This document shows, one piece after another, positions 1 to 10,630 of a stretch of DNA of 64,000 bases; within the stretch, counting starts at the first letter, position 1, and each line of letters starts with the position of its first letter. The stretch comes from Nemertoderma westbladi (lineage: Eukaryota; Xenacoelomorpha; Nemertodermatida; Nemertodermatidae), in the NCBI GenBank assembly GCA_032718475.1, contig JAUCBJ010000179.1, positions 1 through 64,000 of the forward strand. The letters run 5' to 3'. The notes below the pieces were generated by a model, which ran no database searches, was not told where the DNA came from, and was given only the letters and a program-made list of their open reading frames with translations. Made by a program: the position numbers and the translations under genes.

Positions 1-867
1 TATAGAGATTATTGGGAGAGTTAAAGGAATTTGAGTGGTATTTTCCAGAGCATTCTACCAAAACAAAATCAAGCAATCCCAGTTTAACCATCAATCAAAT
101 TTAATACAGACTATATGCAACTTACTACATTATCGTTCAAAATCAGCATGTTTTATTGATATAAAAGGTAGATGAACTGTTTAATTCAATGCTATAGATA
201 TGTACAGGCAGACCAATAAGCTGGGGTGCCGCACCCATATTGTGACACGATAGGTGGGAAGCTCGCCCTATTGGTGAAGGGAAGTTTCCATCAGTTTTCC
301 TAAAAACATAAATGTTCATGTCCAAAAGGATGTTGACTTCACTTCTCTGGGCGTTTCTGTTGGTTCTACAGTAGGTGCCATAAAATACTGTAGCTAATGG
401 AAGAGACACATTGTTTCCTACCGTCAACGTCAACGTCAATCGTCAAGCGTCAAGCGTCAACTTTATCGTTAACGTAAACATCATCGTCAATGTTATTATC
501 ATCAGCAACGTGAACGTCAACGTCTCCGTCGTCATTGCCCTGCGTGGTTGTTGACGTCGTCATCACCGTCATTGTCGTCATGTTGCTTGTTTAACCGTAA
601 AGTGTAACCAGTGTACTTGTAAAAAGTGTCCTCATTATGAAACCAACAAAACTTCACCTATCGTGTCACCCTTCTATTGTGCTCTAGAAAATACTTGTGT
701 ATATGATTGAAATAACTGATATGTCCTTGCCAATCGAACTCAACTTTATTTACAATCTGTGGGGCGGGAACGACGCGTATGGTTCGTGTGTCTTGATCCA
801 CTCCTATCCGACAGAAACGAGACAGTGAAGTCAAAAAGGAGAAGTATCATCACATAATACCATCACA
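1..867 (+). repeat. 5' LTR of BEL-1, first ~11 bases cut by window edge
   Basis: Bases 1-867 match 9718-10590 almost exactly. The 3' copy shows that the true start, TGTTGCGGGAG, lies just outside the window. The LTR ends in CA at 867, and the leader to the gag start at 915 is only 47 bases. Compared with the 3' copy I see A/G at 508, A/C at about 611 and one fewer CGTCAA unit near 432. The reverse strand has a 98-residue open frame without coding features. Confidence 0.95.
421..582 (+). promoter_or_regulatory. Cluster of CGTCA / TGACG half-sites in the BEL-1 LTR
   Basis: This 160-base stretch contains more than a dozen CGTCA or TGACG words, partly as CGTCAA tandem units, plus a near-full CRE (TGACGTCG at about 552). 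CGTCA is the half-site of CREB/ATF bZIP factors. Its place in the LTR fits an upstream enhancer for the element. The 3' LTR has the same cluster with one extra unit. Simple tandem expansion without regulatory function is equally possible. Confidence 0.4.
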
Positions 868-914
868 AAATAAGTAGGAAACAATTCGTCTTCCTAAGGG
901 GGGGCGGATTAACA

Positions 915-3900
915 ATGGAAAAGGTGACAGAGGCGGGTTCGACCAGCGGACCACGGTCACCAGCGACTCCAGAATCACCGACGGCCTGGAGTGAAGAGGG
1001 TCTAGAAACGAGCGGCCCTGGTGTTGGCGTGGTTTCTGAACCAGTAAGTGAATTCCAAACGAGCGTAGGTGTATCTGGTCGGTTGTATGGAGACAAATCC
1101 GAAAAATCGAGGACAATGGTGAGGTCGCCCTCTGAAGAGGAGCTCATAAGAGAAATTGAAGACCTCACTAAAGAGCCTCCACAGCGTGTCAGAACGGAAA
1201 CGGAGCGGAAATCGGGAGGTTCCGCCATATACGGCGAGGGAGAACACTTTCGAAGTACTAAGCCAAAGAGGATGACCAGATCCACCATCGGATTGACCCA
1301 GTTGCCCACGATGGACAGCGGCGAAGTGGAACGTTTGGCTCGCAATTACAGGAAAGCGAGGAACGATCTTCAGGTGTTTAGTTCTGGAGGTAAAGACGAT
1401 TCCAACCTAACTGCAACAGTTGGTAAGGTAAACTTATATATTGCATGGCTGGAGCAATGTGGGCACAGTGAAAGGGCGAACTGTATTGCCACTGAAGTGG
1501 CAGATATTTTAGCTGCCGCTTATCGGCAGAATTTATTTAGTGGAACGTTACATGTAGGAAGTTGCACAGTGGGTGACTTACAAAGTTGGGAGGGTGTAGT
1601 AAGGGTGGCAGACGAAGGGTTGCCCCGCATTTCACCTGAGGACTCCGTGTCCCAGGTGCCGTCTGTCGTACCCAAAACAAAATCGGGGAATTCCGTAACT
1701 GTAAAGCCACACGTAGGCCTATCTTGGACTTCTTCGATGGTAATCAGGGAAGTCGAAAAAATTAACACACAGTGCTTAATTGATAAGCTAGATGCGAAAC
1801 AAATAGCGATAGAAAAAGAGTATGAAAGGGAACGTGTAGCACAAGAAATTGAGGTAGAGAGATGTGAGGCGTTACGTGTGTTAGCCCTAAATAAATTACA
1901 GGCAGATGTATCTGCAAGTAATAGTGATGTGGAAGTTTTGGGTATGTCTAGAAAGGTGACGTCATTAGTTAATGGTAAACATACACAGTTGAGAGATTTT
2001 GAGAATGAAACCATGGGCGTACACACTTTATATCATAGTGATACTGAGGTACATAGAAATAATTACACAAATAGTAGCAGACATCTGCAACATAACGGCA
2101 AACAAAGCAAAGGATATAATCCATCCGTTCCTGTTGTAGGTGTAATTAATGCAGTCGGAGATAAGGTAGAACGTTTCACACCAGCATGTCAAAACATGCA
2201 GGGACTGGGAAAAAACATTGTGAGCATGCATACTGTAGATCCAGGCGTAAGTAATGACCCAGAAAGGCAAGGGACGGCACGCATGGCCAATTTGAATCCT
2301 ACTGCATCAACATATGTGCCTACCAGCCATAAGAAAAAAAAGGTAGGCATGGCCAATGTAAATGTAACGGATTGGGACAGCGGAAATTTCCCGCGATTTG
2401 TCCCACAGCCAACGTTGATGGTTGAAAAAGATGCAGGCAATTATAATATTAATGATGAGTTAAATGATTATGGAACTAACTCACAATTGACTAGGGATCG
2501 CAAGATGCATAGCAGAGGATCTTATGACCCAATTAGTAATGCATTTCCCGATATCAATCATTATCCCACGAACTATAGTTATGGTCCTTTGGGACAAGTG
2601 CGATATCCTGGAACCCATAGGGACACTACCACCCCTCTAGGTAACAGCCAAATTCCTGCAACAAATTATAGCCCCATTGATAATAATTATCGTCCCAGGG
2701 GACAGGTACTGAATCCAGGGCAGAGTGGTGAAGGGACATCCGTTGCGGGACAAACTGTCCCTGTCAGTAGCTACGGTCCCAGGGGGGACCCGGGACTCGC
2801 AGGAATGTCGAGTTTAATGGATTCCTGGAAGATGAAGTTGGATCTACCAACAGTACAGCCGTTTATTTTCGACGGATTAAAACCCGAAGAATATATACAG
2901 TTTAGACAAATATTTTACGATGAAATTCTGTCAATACCACTGTCTGAAACAAAACGTTTAAATTATTTACAAGTCTACACATCTGGTGAGGCCCTTGAGT
3001 TAGTTAGGACATTCGTGGGTCTACCCAATGGCTTTCAAACTGCTTGGGAGGCATTAGAGACACGGTTTGGAAACCCTGGACGTATTATTCAAAATACGAT
3101 AAACAAATTAGTAACAAATTCGACAGTAAAAACACCGAAAGAAATAAAGCAATTTTCAGATAAACTTAATAAAGCTATATTAGTATTGCAAGTTTTGGAC
3201 CGTCCCGCAGAGTTGAATGCGGGAGCAAATATGTTATTAGTAGTGGCTGCATTGCCACTAAACGTACGAAATCGGTGGCGAGATAAATCTGTGAAAATTC
3301 GGTCTAGGTACAATCGAGAGCCGTCAATGCAAGAGTTAGCTACATTCTTGGTGAGTGTAGCGGAATCTATGCAAGATCCAATGTTTAATGAAGAGTTGGT
3401 TGCTGCCGTGAAACCGCCAAGTAAGAAGGTGGAAGTTGTTGCAATTCCGCCACAGCCACACACATCCTCCAACCAACTACCACCTAAGAGGGGAACAGTA
3501 ATGTTTAATAGTGTGGGTGTAGAGAAAACAGATACTCGAAACCCAGCAATGCGAAGTCCTGAAAAACGGGATTTTAATAAAGGCAGTGTCGGTCATGGCA
3601 ATGCATGGGGTAATTATTCCCGGAGAGCCCCGGGATCCAAGGGGATGCAAAGTGAATATGTGCATTATATTAACCCAGCCACCCATGTGTATACGTTGGG
3701 GGCACCATGTCAGATGCACCCGCATATGCGGGGGCATACTACTAACGAATGTCGACTGTGGCGTGCAGTGCCACTTGACACAAGATTTAATTATGCCCGG
3801 CGCCACAATATATGTGGTAACTGTGGCGAACCTGGCCATCTGGCACGGGACTGCAGTAATAATATGCGACTATATGCGAGCAATACTCGCACTATCGTGA

Positions 3901-5210
3901 AGCCTACTGTCTCTTTGACTCAAGGGATGACACCATCATCAGAGACCGTAGCTTCAACTAAGACACATGTAAATACACCATTGGAGCCAAGCAACGCAGT
4001 GGTTGGTACGCTGTTAAGGGGGTCCGGCCACCCTGAAGGAAATAATAAATCCGGATTATTAGTTGTGGGGGATAAGGTGAAACCAGAGTCAGGGGAGTTT
4101 AACCTATTCAATTTAAGCGATAGAGAGGAAGCTTTGGTTCGAGCAAAACGGGGCGTGAAAATGTTACCAGCACCAGTTAATAGTTTGATGCCAGGACATC
4201 GAATGGCTGATCACAACACTTATTTGAAGGTTGTGGTGCTGGCAATCACACCGCCAGAAGGAGCTGGTGTTACTACACTAGCTCTAATAGATAATGGATC
4301 AGCTGTAACGCTCATGGACAAGGACTTAGGAGAGGGAATTGGACTTGTGGGATTCGAACGTCCACTGAATTTGTTGACAGTGGCAACACGCAATAGGGAG
4401 ATTCCAACTACAGTCGCCACATGTCAGCTTAGTAATATTACGGACGCTCCACCATACACCACTTGGTGTACAGTCGCACTCATTAAGGATTTTCACATAC
4501 CAGTGGAAAGACCCTCTCGAGAGGAGTTAGATCAATACACATATTTACACGATATTGATCTATGGAAGTATAAAGTGGAGAATTTGGACATACCGCGGGT
4601 AACCATACTTATTGGAATGGACTGCCCGGCTGCCCATGCACAGTATGAAATTCGAACCGGACCAGAACCAGAGACATCCCCGAGGGCTGAGTTAGGCCCA
4701 TTCGGATGGACAGTGGCAGGTCCAATGGCATCATTACCATCAGTCGCTAAAAATGCCAGGGATTGTGGGATCAGTTCTCCAAATAACTCATTTTGGACTC
4801 AATTTGGAGGTCAGAAGAAAATACTTATAAAGCCTCAATGGGTAGCTGCTGATGCATTTAATGGCTATGTGCATAACCCAGAACGGGATCTAGCCACATT
4901 ATTTGATAGGGATAGTGAAGGCCTTTATGATCCTATGCTAGGTAACTCTCAGGAAGATAAACAGGCCCTTGCAGACTTAGAGGGATCAATTGTACTGAAG
5001 GATGGGCGCTTCACTGCGAGAATGATTTGGAAGGATCCCTCTGCCATACTGCCAAATAATGAGGCCATGGCTAGAGATCGGCTGGCTAAATTAAAGCGCG
5101 CACTTATTCGCAAACCCGAACACAATGAGTTTGTCACAAAGACAATTGAAAAGTATTTGCAGAAGGGATGGGCAATTAAGTTGCCACCAGACGAGCCTGA
5201 CACAACTTGA
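915..5210 (+). CDS. BEL-1 Gag-protease polyprotein (1431 aa)
   Basis: The first ATG after the LTR leader opens a frame of 1431 residues. Residues 1-640 are low-complexity and charged, with a coiled-coil-like stretch around 300-320. Residues about 641-830 resemble the DUF1759 Gag domain of Pao elements. A classic CCHC zinc knuckle, CGNCGEPGHLARDC, sits at residues 967-980 and would bind genomic RNA. The retropepsin-like protease has its catalytic aspartate in ALIDNGSAVT (D1126; DNG instead of the commoner DSG), inside a DUF1758-like region. The frame stops at TGA 5208-5210, immediately before the RT domain, which continues in the same frame. In most BEL elements Gag and Pol form one uninterrupted frame. 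Confidence 0.9.
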   Translation: MEKVTEAGSTSGPRSPATPESPTAWSEEGLETSGPGVGVVSEPVSEFQTSVGVSGRLYGDKSEKSRTMVRSPSEEELIREIEDLTKEPPQRVRTETERKSGGSAIYGEGEHFRSTKPKRMTRSTIGLTQLPTMDSGEVERLARNYRKARNDLQVFSSGGKDDSNLTATVGKVNLYIAWLEQCGHSERANCIATEVADILAAAYRQNLFSGTLHVGSCTVGDLQSWEGVVRVADEGLPRISPEDSVSQVPSVVPKTKSGNSVTVKPHVGLSWTSSMVIREVEKINTQCLIDKLDAKQIAIEKEYERERVAQEIEVERCEALRVLALNKLQADVSASNSDVEVLGMSRKVTSLVNGKHTQLRDFENETMGVHTLYHSDTEVHRNNYTNSSRHLQHNGKQSKGYNPSVPVVGVINAVGDKVERFTPACQNMQGLGKNIVSMHTVDPGVSNDPERQGTARMANLNPTASTYVPTSHKKKKVGMANVNVTDWDSGNFPRFVPQPTLMVEKDAGNYNINDELNDYGTNSQLTRDRKMHSRGSYDPISNAFPDINHYPTNYSYGPLGQVRYPGTHRDTTTPLGNSQIPATNYSPIDNNYRPRGQVLNPGQSGEGTSVAGQTVPVSSYGPRGDPGLAGMSSLMDSWKMKLDLPTVQPFIFDGLKPEEYIQFRQIFYDEILSIPLSETKRLNYLQVYTSGEALELVRTFVGLPNGFQTAWEALETRFGNPGRIIQNTINKLVTNSTVKTPKEIKQFSDKLNKAILVLQVLDRPAELNAGANMLLVVAALPLNVRNRWRDKSVKIRSRYNREPSMQELATFLVSVAESMQDPMFNEELVAAVKPPSKKVEVVAIPPQPHTSSNQLPPKRGTVMFNSVGVEKTDTRNPAMRSPEKRDFNKGSVGHGNAWGNYSRRAPGSKGMQSEYVHYINPATHVYTLGAPCQMHPHMRGHTTNECRLWRAVPLDTRFNYARRHNICGNCGEPGHLARDCSNNMRLYASNTRTIVKPTVSLTQGMTPSSETVASTKTHVNTPLEPSNAVVGTLLRGSGHPEGNNKSGLLVVGDKVKPESGEFNLFNLSDREEALVRAKRGVKMLPAPVNSLMPGHRMADHNTYLKVVVLAITPPEGAGVTTLALIDNGSAVTLMDKDLGEGIGLVGFERPLNLLTVATRNREIPTTVATCQLSNITDAPPYTTWCTVALIKDFHIPVERPSREELDQYTYLHDIDLWKYKVENLDIPRVTILIGMDCPAAHAQYEIRTGPEPETSPRAELGPFGWTVAGPMASLPSVAKNARDCGISSPNNSFWTQFGGQKKILIKPQWVAADAFNGYVHNPERDLATLFDRDSEGLYDPMLGNSQEDKQALADLEGSIVLKDGRFTARMIWKDPSAILPNNEAMARDRLAKLKRALIRKPEHNEFVTKTIEKYLQKGWAIKLPPDEPDTT
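5208..5210 (+). other. In-frame TGA between protease and reverse transcriptase
   Basis: Both the gag-protease frame (from 915) and the pol frame (to 8288) are in the same phase, separated only by this TGA. Coding similarity to BEL RT begins within a few codons after it. No ATG lies between the stop and the start of the RT domain; the first in-phase ATG is around 5301, inside RT. Either this is a single nonsense mutation in a young copy, or Pol is made by stop-codon readthrough. The following base is A, which is not an especially leaky context. Confidence 0.85.
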
Positions 5211-8200
5211 ACATACTACCTTCCTCTTCATGTGGCTGTTGCCATTAACAAAGGAAACAAACCGCGGTTGGTTAACGATGCTGCGGCCAAATATCATGGG
5301 ATGTCATTGAATGACTACCTATTGGAAGGACCTAATATTTATAATTTAGGCATCCATATTTTATTTAGATATCGTGCGGGAAAATTTGCCTTCACAAGTG
5401 ATGTGGAGGCAATGTTTCACCAAATCAGAGTGTATCAGGAAGACAGTGATAGCTTGCGTTTCTTGTGGCATGATCATGACGAACCCAATGCTGAACCAAA
5501 CAAGTATAAAATGATCGTGCACATGTTTGGTGCAAAGTGTTCACCTTGTATTGCAACACGAGTTATGCGTGAGTCGGCAAACATGGCTCCAGCTACCATT
5601 AGCGAACAGGCCAAGGACATGATTCGTAATGAGTTTTATGTAGATGACGGCCTAAAATCAGGTAATAGTGAAAAAGGTCTTGTAAGATTAGCCCTTGATG
5701 CTAAACTATGTTTAGCGGGGGGAGGGTTCAACCTCACAAAATTTAAATCGAACAGTGCGTACTTCATGGAACAGATGTCAGAAGAAATATCGGTTACAGT
5801 GTGTAAACAGGACAATGTAAGCGGGAGTGAACAGGAGGTGTCGGCGCAAGTAACAGGTGAGATGCCAGACAGGGTGCTGATGGATCATCAGAATGCTGGA
5901 CAAGATGGACGAGTCTTGGGCATCGCCTGGAACCGAGTTAAGGACACCTTAGAGTATGTCTTTCAACCAGACAAGGACATGCAACATACAACAAGGGCCT
6001 ACTTATCCTTCATCGCAAGGATTTATGATCCACTGGGACTGGTTGCGCCGAACATGGTTGTAGGGAGGCATATCCTCCGGGATGCATATTTAAGCAAGTG
6101 TGAATGGGACGAAGGGCTACCGGAGGAGTTAGTAGTTAGGTGGAAAGAGTGGTTGGTGGCCCTGGAGGATCTCCAGCGGCTCGCAATACCTAGGGTTTAT
6201 TTCCAGGATGGAGATATGTCCAGTATAGAGATGCATGTGTTTTCAGACGCATCCTCTAAAGGGTATGGGGCGGTGGTGTATTTAAATCAAATGAACACTA
6301 CGAACCCTCCACGGATAGTATACAGTAAAGCAAGAACCGCCCCATTAAAGGCAGTAACCATCCCACGTCTAGAATTAATGGCAGCCCTAATAGGAGTGCG
6401 AGTGGCAATTCAGGTAAGAAAGGCATTGGGGTGTGTGCTATCATCACACTACTGGACAGATTCAACAACAGTGCTCCGGTACATCCAGAATGATGCACGT
6501 AGATATAAGGTATTTGTGGCTAATCGGGTTGATGAAATCCGAGCCACAACATGTTTGGACCAGTGGCATTATTGCCCAACCGAAATCAATCCAGGTGACT
6601 TAGTGTCACGCGGTAGCCTAGAGGTCCCCTTTCTAGAGAAGGAAGCCTTATGGCAGCACGGACCCACTTTCTTGAAGAATGTAGCTGAGTGGCCCTTGTT
6701 CCCAGATTGTAAAGTGATAGATCCAGGGAAGGATGTATGCAAGGACCCTGAAGTTAGAAATGAAATGGTGTTTCATACTATCATATCTAACAGTGTGGGA
6801 GATGGAATAGTGCACATTAGTCCCACACAGAGGCTGTTGACCTACAGTGGATCCTGGTATACCACATGCAAGCGTGTGGCATATATTAGGGCCCTGGTCC
6901 AATTCCGTCGAACAGGTAAGACCAGTAAGCCAATTATAGATGTCAAGAGTGCCGAGAATGGTATCATTCGATACCTTCAGAGGAAAGCATATCCCGAAGA
7001 AGTACGACGACTTCTTGAAGGCAAGAATATTCCTCAACGTAGCACACTCAGGAGGTTGTGCCCATTCCTAAACAATGGAATACTCACTATGGGTTCTCGA
7101 CTGAAACACATGAGTGAAATACTAGGGGCAACCACACCCATCATATTACCCAATGATCCAGCAATAATCGGAAGTATTGTGTGGGACATACACACTACAG
7201 TGCTGCATAGTGGCATCAACGCCACATTGGCTGCAGTACGTCGCCGATTCTGGATACCATCATTGCGAAAGTTAGTCAAAGGTATAGTAAAGTCATGTGT
7301 ACGGTGTCGCTATGTGAGACGAGAAAGGGTGGTGCAACAGATGGCACCACTCCCAGTAGAGCGGGTCACTCCATATTTGACGCCATTCACTTACACTGGA
7401 ACCGATATGTTCGGACCTTTGATGGTTAAGGTGAAACGCCATATGGAGAAACGATATGGTTTGATATTCGTTTGCTACAACTCAAGAGCTGTGGCACTTG
7501 AGTTGGTACAAAGTGCAACCGCAGATGCATTCATCAATGCTCTGAGACGATTTACGTGTCGTTATGGAGCTGTTAGGAGGATGCATTCCGACAATGGTGG
7601 TAACTTTGTAGGAGCAGAGAAAGAGCTTAGAGAAGCCAGGATCACATTGGCGAGCTCTGAGGTGACCAACTCAGTGCGAAAAAAGGGTGTTGAATGGAAA
7701 TTTCACACGCCTTATGCCCCACACACTTCAGGGGTGTGGGAGCGAATGATCGGTACAGCAGGCAGACACCTCCGAGCCATCGCAACAGATCATACGGTCA
7801 CAGAAGATGTATTGCGCACAATGTTTGCGGAGGCAGAGGCGGCTATGAATAGTCGACCACTATGCGCGGTGGATGATGACCCAGAGTCGTTTGAGGTTAT
7901 CACACCGAGTCATCTATTGAATCGACAGCCAGCACCTATTCTAAACAGGAGTCTGTGGGGAGAGAGCGACATCTATGCAAGGAGTGCATGGACCGTAGTT
8001 CAGGCTCTTTCTAAGGAGTTCTGGAATAGGTGGGTGACAGACTACTTGCCCATGCTGCAAGAACGCAGTAAATGGCACAAACCCCAAAGAAACTTGCATG
8101 TAGGGGACTTAGTCATTGTGACAGACGGTACATTGATTAAAAACAGTTGGACAATGGCTAGAATCGCTAAGTGTTATCCAGGAACGGATGGATTGGTTCG

Positions 8201-8288
8201 TTCCGTTGAGGTGTACCTGGGAGACAAGTCGGGCAAGACATACAAGCGTTCAGTGGGCAATTGTTGTCTACTGGAGCAGGTTCAATAA
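5211..8288 (+). CDS. BEL-1 Pol: reverse transcriptase, RNase H, integrase
   Basis: The start is set at the codon after the TGA because no suitable ATG exists; GTG at 5232 is not a credible eukaryotic start. Reverse transcriptase shows the first catalytic aspartate in SDVEAMFHQI (about 5398) and the FYVDD box (5634-5648). RNase H of the BEL type (peptidase A17 region) shows VFSDASSKGYG near 6240, PRLELMAA, YWTDSTTVL and NPGDLVSRG. Integrase has an HHCC zinc-binding region (about 7188-7320), then the D,D,E core: GTDMFGPL near 7400, HSDNGGNF (D codon 7590-7592) and GVWERMIG near 7735. A DUF5641-like tail follows to TAA at 8286-8288. All catalytic residues that I can place are present, so apart from the upstream TGA this looks functional. 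Confidence 0.92.
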   Translation, partial: TYYLPLHVAVAINKGNKPRLVNDAAAKYHGMSLNDYLLEGPNIYNLGIHILFRYRAGKFAFTSDVEAMFHQIRVYQEDSDSLRFLWHDHDEPNAEPNKYKMIVHMFGAKCSPCIATRVMRESANMAPATISEQAKDMIRNEFYVDDGLKSGNSEKGLVRLALDAKLCLAGGGFNLTKFKSNSAYFMEQMSEEISVTVCKQDNVSGSEQEVSAQVTGEMPDRVLMDHQNAGQDGRVLGIAWNRVKDTLEYVFQPDKDMQHTTRAYLSFIARIYDPLGLVAPNMVVGRHILRDAYLSKCEWDEGLPEELVVRWKEWLVALEDLQRLAIPRVYFQDGDMSSIEMHVFSDASSKGYGAVVYLNQMNTTNPPRIVYSKARTAPLKAVTIPRLELMAALIGVRVAIQVRKALGCVLSSHYWTDSTTVLRYIQNDARRYKVFVANRVDEIRATTCLDQWHYCPTEINPGDLVSRGSLEVPFLEKEALWQHGPTFLKNVAEWPLFPDCKVIDPGKDVCKDPEVRNEMVFHTIISNSVGDGIVHISPTQRLLTYSGSWYTTCKRVAYIRALVQFRRTGKTSKPIIDVKSAENGIIRYLQRKAYPEEVRRLLEGKNIPQRSTLRRLCPFLNNGILTMGSRLKHMSEILGATTPIILPNDPAIIGSIVWDIHTTVLHSGINATLAAVRRRFWIPSLRKLVKGIVKSCVRCRYVRRERVVQQMAPLPVERVTPYLTPFTYTGTDMFGPLMVKVKRHMEKRYGLIFVCYNSRAVALELVQSATADAFINALRRFTCRYGAVRRMHSDNGGNFVGAEKELREARITLASSEVTNSVRKKGVEWKFHTPYAPHTSGVWERMIGTAGRHLRAIATDHTVTEDVLRTMFAEAEAAMNSRPLCAVDDDPESFEVITPSHLLNRQPAPILNRSLWGESDIYARSAWTVVQALSKEFWNRWVTDYLPMLQERSKWHKPQRNLHVGDLVIVTDGTLIKNSWTMARIAKCYPGTDGLVRSVEVYLGDKSGKTYKRSVGNCCLLEQVQ

Positions 8289-9706
8289 AACGTGAGTTGC
8301 AGTTCGGGGGGAGGGAAGTATATTATGAATATTTCCCTGGAGAATGCAAGTGTAGTGCATTTGAATGAAATTAAATATTTCTGGATAGACTCAAGGTCAC
8401 CGTCGTTTGACAATGAGTTTAAGAAAGTCAGGCAAGGTACTGTATTACCTCAGTAGTTAGGTTAGTAATGAGGTTAGATTACTAATGATTAAATAAGCAT
8501 TGAAGTGCAAATGCATGCATGCGTCTTGAGTGAATGAGTGCATATTAAATGTTAGCATTATAATTCGGGTGGCGGCTGATTTATGGGCCATAGAATGTGT
8601 AAATCGCTTATAATAAAATAATAATTTACGCGTATGTAAAATAGAGTAGTGAGAAGAATCCGAATGTGAGAACGCAACGTAGCGTTAGATGTAACTTGGA
8701 TAAAAATTCGTATTATGGAGGAGCTGCATGTAATCTAGTATTTCGTATTTAAGTACATACAAACAGTGGTGGTCCGGTGACTAATACCGTACAATTTATT
8801 TCGATTGGCAAAATTAGGACATGAAAGGAACAGATGGAAACAAACTATCCCACAGGGGGATTGTTAGTGCTATTTAGCATGAACATATATTTTTCATTTT
8901 CATGATTGCAGATATTTTAACTCAATGGTGTGAACATAACATAGTAACATATATAGCCAGCTGGAAAGTGTTCAATGTTAGTGCATTATTTATTCGTATT
9001 TGTGCGCACATATACGCACGAGTAATGGACAAATCACAACAACAGACCAGTTTATACAAACAAGATAAATGGGCTATTACAATGCAGTCATTGTTTCCGG
9101 GTGCAGCTTGGCGAACTGCGTCCTACAATCACAGCCACAAGGGGTTCACGCAGGCAGCGTCAACTTCTGATTACCGGGACCGCATATATCTAAGGTACAT
9201 AAACATTCGTAAGACCTAGTGGGCGCACAAACTACCGGTAGACATTTCAGCAGTGACCACTGGGTAGGGTACGTATGTGATAAGTAACGGGTAGGCGGTA
9301 ACGAAGCGTCCAGGCACTCAGAGTGCTGGGCAAGGTGACCATGTGGTGTACGAGTGCTGGATGCATCACCACATGGAACACAGGATTTAGGGTTATGTTT
9401 GAGTGCGTGAGTAGGTGGGCATGAGGAAATGCCCGTGGCCAAGCAAAGCGTTGCGTGAGAGGTGCATTAAGTCGGTGTGACGATCTGAAAAAGGGTGGGC
9501 ACCGATGGCGTCAACGAAACCTGATGGTACTATTAAGCACATCAGATGTCTGAGGGCGTAGCGACTGTAGTTAGCCCCTCAGATTAATTCTAGCAGTGTC
9601 ATTCGGCGACATTGCGTCAAACTTAAACGTAAGTTGATCGTGTAGAAAGGAGAAGTGTAAAAGTTTATGTTAGTGGTGTGGATATTTCATATCCACACGG
9701 GGGGAG
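8289..9706 (+). other. BEL-1 3' untranslated region with polypurine tract
   Basis: About 1.4 kb between pol and the 3' LTR. An open stretch of 105 codons at 8902-9219 has no recognisable domain, and I do not call it a gene. The final bases, GGGGGGAG at 9699-9706, abut the LTR start TGTT and fit the plus-strand primer (polypurine tract). Confidence 0.7.
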
Positions 9707-10590
9707 TGTTGCGGGAGTATAGAGATTATTGGGAGAGTTAAAGGAATTTGAGTGGTATTTTCCAGAGCATTCTACCAAAACAAAATCAAGCAATCCCAGT
9801 TTAACCATCAATCAAATTTAATACAGACTATATGCAACTTACTACATTATCGTTCAAAATCAGCATGTTTTATTGATATAAAAGGTAGATGAACTGTTTA
9901 ATTCAATGCTATAGATATGTACAGGCAGACCAATAAGCTGGGGTGCCGCACCCATATTGTGACACGATAGGTGGGAAGCTCGCCCTATTGGTGAAGGGAA
10001 GTTTCCATCAGTTTTCCTAAAAACATAAATGTTCATGTCCAAAAGGATGTTGACTTCACTTCTCTGGGCGTTTCTGTTGGTTCTACAGTAGGTGCCATAA
10101 AATACTGTAGCTAATGGAAGAGACACATTGTTTCCTACCGTCAACGTCAACGTCAACGTCAATCGTCAAGCGTCAAGCGTCAACTTTATCGTTAACGTAA
10201 ACATCATCGTCAATGTTATTGTCATCAGCAACGTGAACGTCAACGTCTCCGTCGTCATTGCCCTGCGTGGTTGTTGACGTCGTCATCACCGTCATTGTCG
10301 TCATGTTGCTTGTTTAACCGTAAAGTGTAACCCGTGTACTTGTAAAAAGTGTCCTCATTATGAAACCAACAAAACTTCACCTATCGTGTCACCCTTCTAT
10401 TGTGCTCTAGAAAATACTTGTGTATATGATTGAAATAACTGATATGTCCTTGCCAATCGAACTCAACTTTATTTACAATCTGTGGGGCGGGAACGACGCG
10501 TATGGTTCGTGTGTCTTGATCCACTCCTATCCGACAGAAACGAGACAGTGAAGTCAAAAAGGAGAAGTATCATCACATAATACCATCACA
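9707..10590 (+). repeat. 3' LTR of BEL-1
   Basis: 884 bp, beginning TGTTGCGGGAG after the polypurine tract and ending CATCACA at 10590, where similarity to the 5' LTR stops. The sequence directly after it (CAAAT) would be one half of a 5-base target duplication; the other half is outside the window. Confidence 0.95.
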
Positions 10591-10630
10591 CAAATAACCC
10601 ACAACACTGCAATTCACCTCAAACCCAACA

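Larger units (their letters stand above)
1..10590 (+). mobile_element. BEL/Pao LTR retrotransposon BEL-1, nearly complete
   Basis: The element runs from a 5' LTR at the window edge through a short leader, a gag-protease frame, a pol frame and a 1.4-kb 3' untranslated stretch to the 3' LTR. The domain order Gag, CCHC knuckle, aspartic protease, RT, RNase H, integrase, and the presence of DUF1759/DUF1758/DUF5641-like regions, place it in BEL/Pao. By eye the two LTRs differ by two substitutions and one six-base repeat copy, so the insertion is young. The 5' target duplication lies outside the window and cannot be checked. No tRNA primer site starting with TGG is obvious after the 5' LTR. Confidence 0.93.

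Noticed and set aside
143-439. Reverse-strand frame in both BEL-1 LTRs
   Set aside because: It is present twice only because the LTR is. It has no domain, and the N-terminus reflects the CGTCAA repeat.
8902-9219. Possible env-like or accessory gene in BEL-1
   Set aside because: 105 codons with no signal peptide, membrane segment or known motif; probably chance in the 3' untranslated region.
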